Part shown: positions 1 through 4,515 of the stretch, piece after piece
Numbering within the stretch: position 1 is the first letter of the stretch
How the letters are laid out: every line of letters starts with the position of its first letter
Notes under the pieces: generated by a model
What the model saw: the letters and a program-made list of their open reading frames with translations, nothing else
The model's database searches: none
Told to the model about the DNA's origin: nothing
DNA from: a virus
Virus record (IMG/VR): IMGVR_UViG_3300032435_000062
Location: 1 to 27,882 of that record
Direction: 5' to 3' (one strand)
Length of the DNA stretch: 27,882 nt
Program-made: the position numbers and the translations under genes

Positions 1-46
1 AGTTACACCTACCCCCCTGTTGTAGTTACACCTACCCCCCTGTTAA
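1..46. repeat. 23-bp iteron-like direct repeats, left end of contig
   Basis: Two head-to-tail copies of a 23-bp unit that begins AGTTACACCT, has a run of six C, and ends CCTGTTGT. The first copy (1-23) is perfect; the second (24-44) matches for 21 bases and then runs into AT-rich DNA. The same unit occurs three and a half more times at 27803-27882. The C-rich core stands out sharply in an AT-rich genome. Contiguous copies with a 23-bp period, an AT-rich flank and a nearby initiator-like gene (501-1190) are typical of iteron origins. That role is inferred; a packaging site or a plain tandem repeat is also possible. Confidence 0.85.
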
Positions 47-113
47 CTATTAAATCATCTATCAACACCAATAATCAATTAATTAACTATAAGTTATGTA
101 AACTATTATTTTT

Positions 114-140
114 ATTTAAATTATTTAAATTATTTAAATA
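114..140. repeat. Three tandem AT-only 9-mers
   Basis: ATTTAAATT occurs at 114-122 and 123-131, then ATTTAAATA at 132-140, exactly in tandem. Short AT-only tandem repeats beside iterons are the usual form of a DNA unwinding element in iteron replicons. In DNA this AT-rich the pattern could also arise by slippage, so the function is inference. Confidence 0.5.
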
Positions 141-213
141 AGTGATAAAGATAACACTATCAACTAGTTACACTAATACCTTATTTAGAATGAATATAAA
201 TAATATATAAATG

Positions 214-244
214 TTGACAAAACACAACTTTTAATGTATCTTTG
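214..244 (+). promoter_or_regulatory. Early promoter, Bacteroidota housekeeping type
   Basis: TTG at 214-216 (within TTGACA), 20 bases, then TATCTTTG at 237-244, a full match to the Bacteroidota -7 box TAnnTTTG with the expected spacing. Transcription would start near 250 and read the gene at 300 and those after it. It fits use by the host housekeeping sigma factor soon after infection. Confidence 0.7.
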
Positions 245-299
245 TGATATATATAAGAGTAAGCAATTACAAATAACGTAAACTAAAATAAAAAACAAA

Positions 300-488
300 A
301 TGGTAAGTAATAAAAATAACAGATGGATTTTAATGTTAAATGGTGTTGAAATCTATAGAGCACCTTCAATCGAATTAATAGCGAATGAAGTAGGGTGTAG
401 TAGATACTATATTTATAAGCAAACTAAAGAGAAAAGTAGTTTTGTTTATAAAAAAAATAACTATCAAATTATCGATAGATTGGCGTAA
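300..488 (+). CDS. Small HTH-like early protein
   Basis: A 62-residue protein, first gene after the early promoter. Residues about 22-42 (IELIANEVGCSRYYIYKQ) look like a helix-turn-helix: small residues at the turn and a YYIYKQ recognition-helix pattern. This resembles the short DNA-binding modules (NUMOD1-like) seen in phage proteins. The N-terminus (NNRWILMLNGVEIYRAPS) resembles the beta-hairpin often placed before such modules. The ATG follows an A-rich leader with no Shine-Dalgarno site, as is normal for this group. A role in early gene regulation or replication is a guess; the family is not identified with certainty. Confidence 0.6.
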   Translation: MVSNKNNRWILMLNGVEIYRAPSIELIANEVGCSRYYIYKQTKEKSSFVYKKNNYQIIDRLA

Positions 489-500
489 TATTAATTTAAA

Positions 501-1190
501 ATGGAAAGTAAAACAAATACTAACGAAAACTTCACGAAGGTTTATGATAAAATAAGAACAGTACCAGTTAAAGTAATAACACCAGCAGAGAAGATATTCT
601 TTGCTTGGATTATCGGATGGCAAGAAAATAATAAAACAGTTACTGCATCAAACAAATATATCGCAGATGAATTAGGTTATTCTGTTGATGGTGTTAGAAC
701 TATGATTAAAAAATGTAATGAGAAATTTAATTTCTTCACTTCAATACAGAATGAAATAACTAGCGATAATAATAATAAATACAGTTCATCTCACACTATA
801 AATATTGATGAAGTTAAATTAGATAAATTTATTGATTCACTTAAAGATAACACTTCAACAGAGAATAAAGTTGTTAAGAAGGTATCTAAAGTAGTTGAAG
901 TTAAAGTTGAACAAACTACACCTATCAAACAAGAAGTATTGGTAGAAGCAGTTAAAACAACTAAACCAACCACTTCAAATAAAAGTAAGGTAATTGCGAC
1001 CAAAGAAAAATTAATGCTTATATTTGATACCTACACAGATAAGATAGATTTGGGGGTTATGGTTGATATTAAAACAAAAATAATCACAACCCAAGATTTT
1101 AATTATACCTCAGATTTGGTTAAGTATTTGGATGATAAATACCAAGAACAAGAAGAAGTTAAAGAAATTATGTTAAACTATAAATATTAA
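501..1190 (+). CDS. Replication-initiator-like protein with N-terminal winged helix
   Basis: A 229-residue protein. Residues about 27-75 (PAEKIFFAWIIGWQENNK, then ASNKYIADELGYSVDGVRTM) form the winged-helix pattern found in phage replisome organisers and plasmid Rep proteins, in which a 'stay-on' helix precedes an IADELGYS-type HTH. A low-complexity Lys/Val/Glu/Thr linker (about 115-165) leads to a small C-terminal domain of about 60 residues. The gene lies just downstream of the 23-bp repeats and the AT-rich zone, the usual position for an iteron-binding initiator. The phage shows no polymerase or helicase, so this protein probably recruits host replication enzymes. It could instead be a transcription regulator. 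The wHTH is visible; the initiator role is inferred. Confidence 0.6.
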   Translation: MESKTNTNENFTKVYDKIRTVPVKVITPAEKIFFAWIIGWQENNKTVTASNKYIADELGYSVDGVRTMIKKCNEKFNFFTSIQNEITSDNNNKYSSSHTINIDEVKLDKFIDSLKDNTSTENKVVKKVSKVVEVKVEQTTPIKQEVLVEAVKTTKPTTSNKSKVIATKEKLMLIFDTYTDKIDLGVMVDIKTKIITTQDFNYTSDLVKYLDDKYQEQEEVKEIMLNYKY

Positions 1191-1192
1191 TT

Positions 1193-1534
1193 ATGAGTAA
1201 ATACAAAGAGCTAATGGAACAGCTGAATGCTGCTTCAAAACAAAAGCAAGAAGAACTATTAAATGAACAATACCTCATCGTCATCAAAATACCGTCACAA
1301 CCAAATACTTTGCGTTTAACCTACGCAAGCTACAAGAAAGGTAGAATCATTCAAATAGATGAGTTAGATGCAGCAGATAAACTTATATCAACATCAGAGT
1401 TTAAAGGAAAAGGTTGCGAAGGGTTTTGCTCGTCAGATATAAAAGATATGAAAGTTCTACTTAATCAACTCAAACCTAAAGATTTTAAAGATAATAAAGA
1501 AATTGTTGTTGAAGAATATTTTAAACAAAATTAG
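1193..1534 (+). CDS. Hypothetical early protein, 113 aa
   Basis: It starts two bases after the stop of the initiator-like gene and is therefore cotranscribed, probably translationally coupled. The N-terminus (about 1-25) is a charged helix rich in Gln/Glu/Lys. The middle has alternating hydrophobic strands (YLIVIKIPSQP, LRLTYASYKK), and a GCEGFC motif with two close cysteines lies near residue 77. The end is acidic and lysine rich. I do not recognise the family. Its place behind the initiator-like gene suggests a replication accessory or early host-takeover role, but nothing in the sequence proves this. Confidence 0.65.
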   Translation: MSKYKELMEQLNAASKQKQEELLNEQYLIVIKIPSQPNTLRLTYASYKKGRIIQIDELDAADKLISTSEFKGKGCEGFCSSDIKDMKVLLNQLKPKDFKDNKEIVVEEYFKQN

Positions 1535-1562
1535 GAATAACAAAATATAATATGTAACTTTA
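1531..1562 (+). promoter_or_regulatory. Probable host-type promoter
   Basis: TTAG at 1531-1534, exactly 20 bases, then TAACTTTA at 1555-1562, one base off TAnnTTTG. The same TTAG-N20 layout is found at 1883-1914, which supports both. It would drive the gene at 1579. Confidence 0.45.
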
Positions 1563-1578
1563 CAAAAAAAAAGAAATT

Positions 1579-1812
1579 ATGAAAATTGAAAAAGAAGAAC
1601 AAGAAGAAATAAATAAAATTTTTGGTAGTGTTAAATCTAATACTACAGATTTATCTATCAGCTGTTATAACAACACACGCAATGAGATATTTATTGCAAT
1701 AGGTGATATAGATGTTGATATACTAAATTATATGTGTATAGCTTTAACTAAAGAAAATGCAATCGAATTATTGGAAGAATTACAAAAAAGTATTAAATAC
1801 TTATTAGACTAA
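1579..1812 (+). CDS. Hypothetical small acidic protein, 77 aa
   Basis: A 77-residue protein with its own probable promoter and an A-rich leader. It starts with a Lys/Glu-rich helix and continues with beta-like stretches (DLSISCYN, EIFIAIGDID). It ends with an amphipathic helix (KENAIELLEELQKSIKYLL) of a kind common at the C-terminus of small phage proteins. No catalytic motif, membrane segment or known family is apparent. An early role is suggested only by its position before the sigma factor gene. Confidence 0.55.
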   Translation: MKIEKEEQEEINKIFGSVKSNTTDLSISCYNNTRNEIFIAIGDIDVDILNYMCIALTKENAIELLEELQKSIKYLLD

Positions 1813-1882
1813 TTTAAAAATATAATTAGAAAATAATACCAATATTAATTTTGTATTTATTTTAAAAAAAAGTGCAATTAAA

Positions 1883-1914
1883 TTAGGTTAATCAAAAAAC
1901 AATACATATCTTTG
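1883..1914 (+). promoter_or_regulatory. Host-type promoter before the 33-residue ORF
   Basis: TTAG at 1883-1886, 20 bases, then TATCTTTG at 1907-1914. The -7 box is identical to that of the first early promoter (237-244). Transcription would begin near 1920, giving a leader of about 30 A-rich bases before the ATG at 1952. Confidence 0.6.
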
Positions 1915-1951
1915 TTACAACAAATAAAAACAACTAAAAAAAATAAAAATT

Positions 1952-2053
1952 ATGAATGAAGTAGACCAATACACGAAAGAAGAAATAGCAATTATGGAAG
2001 CGGAGCACCTATTAGAGATGGAAATGTGGTTTTGGATGAATCAAGAAAGTTGA
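1952..2053 (+). CDS. Small acidic peptide, 33 aa
   Basis: ATG at 1952 to TGA at 2053, 33 residues: a single predicted helix starting MNEVDQYTKEEIAIMEAEHL, then MEMWFWMNQES. It is strongly acidic with an aromatic patch near the end. It has its own good promoter (1883-1914) and a hairpin terminator behind it (2118-2143), so it forms a one-gene transcription unit. That is why I believe it is real despite its size. Small acidic early phage peptides often bind host enzymes; no function can be read from this sequence. Confidence 0.5.
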   Translation: MNEVDQYTKEEIAIMEAEHLLEMEMWFWMNQES

Positions 2054-2117
2054 TAATAATTTAGGTTTACAAAAACTTTAACATATTTATAATAAAAATA
2101 AATAAAAATAATAAATA

Positions 2118-2143
2118 AAGTGTATAGAATATATACTTTTTTT
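2118..2143 (+). terminator. Hairpin with U tract after the 33-residue ORF
   Basis: AAGTGTATA (2118-2126), loop GAA, TATATACTT (2130-2138): nine pairs including one G-T, followed by a T run through 2143. The stem is AU-rich and so weak, but it has the form of an intrinsic terminator and separates the small early unit from the sigma factor gene. Confidence 0.5.
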
Positions 2144-2152
2144 GTTTTACAT

Positions 2153-2162
2153 TATATTTATA
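2153..2162 (+). promoter_or_regulatory. Candidate phage-type promoter motif before the sigma gene
   Basis: TATATTTATA ends ten bases before the sigma factor ATG and lies right behind the terminator. The ATTTATATT core is also found before 6601 and, on the minus strand, before 27182, with related AT-only forms at 3540, 20832 and 22493. Given the base composition this is suggestive only. Confidence 0.3.
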
Positions 2163-2172
2163 TTAAAAGAAA

Positions 2173-2754
2173 ATGATGATAATAACAAAAGATGAAGAAA
2201 ACCGCACGCTTGTAGCTAACAAAAACTTTGATAAATTACTAAAAAATAATAAGCGGTATATCACCAAACTATTAAATAAATATGGACCAAAAAATCACGA
2301 TGACCTTAGACAAGAAGCTGCGTTAGGATTGCTTGAAGCAATGAATCGATTCAATCCAATCGAAGATATCGCATTCATCACCTATGCAGCAATTTGGATG
2401 CGTAAGTACTGTAATCATTATTTGAATAATAATGCTCGCACAGTCAGATTACCAAAAAACAAAATACAAGAAGAATATTTACATATTGAACAATCATTAG
2501 ATAATACACACCATCAAATTAAAAATGATGAGGAAGATGATGATAGTGATGATGACCATTTAATTACACTTAAAGCGGTTGTAATGAAACATTTTAACTC
2601 TTTGAAAGAATCCTACCAAATAATAATAAAAGGTATTGTAATCGATAAAAAAACATTCAATGAATTAAGTAATGAACTTGGCATTAGCAAACAAGGATTA
2701 AATCAACGGTACAACTTAGCCATAAAAAAATTAAAACAATTAATGGAGGTTTAA
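2173..2754 (+). CDS. RNA polymerase sigma-70 family factor
   Basis: A 193-residue sigma factor of the short two-domain type. Residues about 22-100 match region 2: YITKLLNKYGPKNHDDLRQE with the DLRQEA core-binding pattern, then ALGLLEAMNRFNP, FITYAAIWMRKY, and NNARTVRLPKN, which resembles the -10 recognition and linker segment. An acidic Asp-rich spacer (about 117-127) follows, then a region-4 HTH at about 155-190 (TFNELSNELGISKQGLNQRY). It should bind host core RNA polymerase and redirect it to phage promoters. It stands alone after a terminator, with an AT-only promoter-like motif close upstream. The AT-only motifs ahead of later gene blocks are candidate targets. The family is clear; the target promoters are inferred. 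Confidence 0.85.
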   Translation: MMIITKDEENRTLVANKNFDKLLKNNKRYITKLLNKYGPKNHDDLRQEAALGLLEAMNRFNPIEDIAFITYAAIWMRKYCNHYLNNNARTVRLPKNKIQEEYLHIEQSLDNTHHQIKNDEEDDDSDDDHLITLKAVVMKHFNSLKESYQIIIKGIVIDKKTFNELSNELGISKQGLNQRYNLAIKKLKQLMEV

Positions 2755-2810
2755 CACATAAAAAACTACATTAACAAATATATTTTCATTTATTTTCAAA
2801 AAAACTAGAA

Positions 2811-2843
2811 CTTTTATAATAATTCAAATATTTATTATAAAAG
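2811..2843. promoter_or_regulatory. Perfect 12-bp inverted repeat just upstream of the nuclease gene
   Basis: CTTTTATAATAA (2811-2822) and its exact reverse complement (2832-2843) flank a nine-base spacer. The repeat ends eight bases before the ATG at 2852. No T run follows, so it is not a normal terminator. It could be an operator for a dimeric regulator or an mRNA hairpin that controls access to the start codon. Confidence 0.5.
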
Positions 2844-2851
2844 AACTAAAT

Positions 2852-3370
2852 ATGAATGACTACGAAAGAAAAGATGAAGAAGGAAGAGTAATCTTTAAAA
2901 AAATGTGTGAACAACAAAAATGGTGCAAATATAAAAAAGCAGCAATAGATAAATATAGCCAATGGGATGTTGCATTCAATGATGAAAAACATATGGTAAT
3001 TGGTGAAATAAAATATAGACATCAATACGATTCAAATAACTTTTCAAATTGGTTAATTGAAATGGATAAATACAATAGTTTAAAAGCATTACAAGCATCT
3101 TATGTAGCAAAGAATATAGATGTAAAGATATACTACATTAATCACTTTAGAAACAATTATTCATTAATTTGGGATTTAGATTCGATTAACCTAAATGATT
3201 ACCAAATAAAAAAAGTATTACTTCAAAAGAATGATTTTGATGAACAACAAGTAATGAAAGATGTAATTTATTTGGAAAGGTATGCAGCAAAATATAAAAT
3301 AGAAAGTGATGAAGAGTTATCAGTATTTAAAAAAATAATAGAAGAAGATGAAGATGATTTACCATTTTAA
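2852..3370 (+). CDS. Putative PD-(D/E)XK nuclease with an SSB-type C-terminal tip
   Basis: A 172-residue protein. Residues 35-55 show a PD-(D/E)XK-like active site: SQWDVAF with Asp39 in a strand, then MVIGEIKYR with Glu52-x-Lys54. An upstream charged helix and a later helix-strand pair (KALQASYVAK, VKIYYI) fit the Holliday junction resolvase/restriction endonuclease fold. The C-terminus is acidic and ends EEDEDDLPF. This is the classical SSB C-terminal tip (Asp-Asp-Leu-Pro-Phe in many bacteria), which binds repair and replication proteins in a groove. No OB fold is present, so this is not an SSB. Likely role: a DNA nuclease in replication, recombination or host DNA attack that docks on SSB-binding host proteins. 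The motifs are visible; nuclease activity and docking are inferred. Confidence 0.6.
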   Translation: MNDYERKDEEGRVIFKKMCEQQKWCKYKKAAIDKYSQWDVAFNDEKHMVIGEIKYRHQYDSNNFSNWLIEMDKYNSLKALQASYVAKNIDVKIYYINHFRNNYSLIWDLDSINLNDYQIKKVLLQKNDFDEQQVMKDVIYLERYAAKYKIESDEELSVFKKIIEEDEDDLPF

Positions 3371-3409
3371 TAAAAAAAAATAGTATCTTCAATAAAAATA
3401 AAAACAAAT

Positions 3410-3487
3410 ATGACAGAAAAAGAAAAAATAATTGAAATGCTAAATATATTATTTAGTATTGCTGATGACGAAGATGAAGAAGAATAA
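3410..3487 (+). CDS. Small acidic peptide, 25 aa
   Basis: ATG at 3410 to TAA at 3487, 25 residues: a hydrophobic helix (MTEKEKIIEMLNILFSIA) followed by a tail made only of Asp and Glu (DDEDEEE). It lies between the nuclease gene and a strong terminator, after an A-rich leader. A weak promoter-like TATCTTCA is at 3384-3391. No family is recognised. It could be a genuine micro-protein or a chance reading frame. Confidence 0.35.
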   Translation: MTEKEKIIEMLNILFSIADDEDEEE

Positions 3488-3494
3488 ATAAATT

Positions 3495-3528
3495 AAACTC
3501 ACCTATTAAATAGTGTGAGTTTTTTTTT
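3495..3528 (+). terminator. Intrinsic terminator closing the early region
   Basis: AAACTCAC (3495-3502) pairs with GTGAGTTT (3515-3522). An inner CTAT/ATAG stem caps it, and a run of nine T follows from 3520 to 3528. It is a convincing Rho-independent terminator and marks the border between early genes and the packaging/structural block. Confidence 0.8.
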
Positions 3529-3539
3529 AAACAATAATG

Positions 3540-3557
3540 TACTATTTTATATTTTAA
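3540..3557 (+). promoter_or_regulatory. Candidate late promoter before the terminase genes
   Basis: TACTATTTTATATTTTAA lies between the early terminator and the small terminase start (3575). It closely matches TACTATTTATATTTAA at 6553-6568. A new promoter is needed here because the terminator lies just upstream. The motif lacks the TAnnTTTG form, so the phage sigma factor is a candidate reader. Confidence 0.4.
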
Positions 3558-3574
3558 TTATATAACATAGTATT

Positions 3575-3991
3575 ATGGCCCGAAAAACAAACCCGAAGTA
3601 TAAAAAAGAGGAATTAGTTAAGATGATTGTAGATTGGACAATCGATGGAGTACCTCACGCAACAATAAAAAACAACATCAAAAGTTTTGGATATGAGGTA
3701 TCTTATTTTTATTTACTAAAAAAAGAAGCAAAAGCATTAATTAAAGAAGCACTTATTGGTGTTGCTGAAGATAGATTAGCACCAACGATAATCGAAATGG
3801 AAGAACAATATACTTTAGCATTAGATGAAGGTGATAGGAAGCTTGCTAATGAAATAAGAAAAGAGATTAATAAAATAAGTGGTTTGCATATAGTTAAAAC
3901 AGATATAACAACAAATGGTGATAGCATAAATAATATTAGCGTAATAAAAATAATTGAAATAAAAAGAGAAGAAGATGAAACTGAAAATTAA
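3575..3991 (+). CDS. Terminase small subunit
   Basis: A 138-residue protein. Its N-terminal half (about 1-50) is a basic helical DNA-binding domain (KKEELVKMIVDWTIDG, ending SYFYLLKKEAKALI). The central helix EDRLAPTIIEMEEQYTLA and LANEIRKEINKISGLH match the oligomerisation and C-terminal pattern of Bacteroidota phage small terminases. It lies at the head of the late block, three genes before the large subunit. Its role is to recognise the packaging site and load the large subunit on concatemeric or circular phage DNA. The last 17 bases overlap the next gene. The assignment rests on sequence pattern and context. Confidence 0.65.
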   Translation: MARKTNPKYKKEELVKMIVDWTIDGVPHATIKNNIKSFGYEVSYFYLLKKEAKALIKEALIGVAEDRLAPTIIEMEEQYTLALDEGDRKLANEIRKEINKISGLHIVKTDITTNGDSINNISVIKIIEIKREEDETEN

Positions 3992-4196
3992 AGAAGAATT
4001 AAAAGGATTAACAATCACAATAACTAATATGAGTATTGGTCAAATAACATTTGATAGTAATAAAGTAGATGAAGCAAATTATATCAATTTTTATAATTTA
4101 GGTTTTAGTGAAATATTTGAAGTGTTGGAAGAAGAAACACCAGTAAAAAAATTATTAATTGAAAATAAAATAAAACGAAAAAACAATGGAAAATAA
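3975..4196 (+). CDS. Hypothetical protein between the terminase genes, 73 aa
   Basis: A 73-residue protein that overlaps the small terminase by 17 bases and the next gene by 11. The genes are tightly packed and probably translationally coupled. It has short beta-like segments (LTITITNMSI, ITFDSN) and a helix (FSEIFEVLEEE), and ends in a basic tail (KIKRKNNGK). No known family is recognised. Its place inside the terminase cluster suggests a packaging or capsid-completion accessory, which is inference only. Confidence 0.5.
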   Translation: MKLKIKEELKGLTITITNMSIGQITFDSNKVDEANYINFYNLGFSEIFEVLEEETPVKKLLIENKIKRKNNGK

Positions 4197-4515
4197 TCTT
4201 GAATATTTTTTAGCATTAAGAGTGAGAGTTGGATTTGATTTTGAAGGTACTTTATCAGCAAATGCAATACAAACAATTACCAATCAATTAATAATTGCTG
4301 GAGGTACTGAAGTTTATATTATATCCTCATTAGATAATGCAGCTTCTTTATATTCATTATCACTTAAATTTGGTATACCAATGACAAGAGTATTTGCAAT
4401 GGGTAGTGATGAAGAAAAGATAAGAAAAATAAAACAATTGGGTATAAACATATTTTTTGATGCTAACCAATCAATAGTTAATAAGTTACCTAATATAGGA
4501 AGAAGGTTAAACTAA
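4186..4515 (+). CDS. HAD-superfamily-like protein
   Basis: A 109-residue protein with the order of motifs of the haloacid dehalogenase fold: VGFDFEGTLS (nucleophile Asp18; motif I is usually DxDGT), VYIISS (motif II, Ser47), Lys78 in SDEEKIRKI (motif III), and NIFFDAN (motif IV, Asp92). The second motif I Asp, the usual general acid/base, is Glu20. Motif IV has one Asp, and no cap domain is present. A minimal HAD phosphatase would act on small phosphate compounds or DNA ends; catalysis may be weak or lost. It sits directly between the terminase subunits, and the large subunit ATG follows the stop with no gap. The fold is well supported; substrate and activity are unknown. Confidence 0.6.
   Translation: MENNLEYFLALRVRVGFDFEGTLSANAIQTITNQLIIAGGTEVYIISSLDNAASLYSLSLKFGIPMTRVFAMGSDEEKIRKIKQLGINIFFDANQSIVNKLPNIGRRLN

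Larger units (their letters stand above)
45..299. other. AT-rich non-coding leader, possible origin unwinding region
   Basis: No credible gene is seen here. The stretch is almost pure A/T to about 150. It contains the 9-mer repeats at 114-140 and, at 166-173, an isolated copy of the first eight bases of the 23-bp repeat (AGTTACAC). A small inverted repeat GATA/TATC lies around 150-161. The early promoter (214-244) and the A-rich leader of the first gene follow. An AT-rich zone next to iterons fits a DNA unwinding element, but I see no DnaA box that I would call. Confidence 0.45.

Noticed and set aside
1-44. CRISPR array made of the 23-bp repeats
   Set aside because: The units are directly contiguous with no spacers and there are no cas genes.
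375-623. Minus-strand 82-codon frame across the first two genes
   Set aside because: Phe/Ile/Ser-rich shadow spanning two good plus-strand genes and their gap.
2852-3370. Single-stranded DNA-binding protein
   Set aside because: Only the C-terminal tip is SSB-like. The body lacks an OB-fold pattern and instead has the D...ExK motif.
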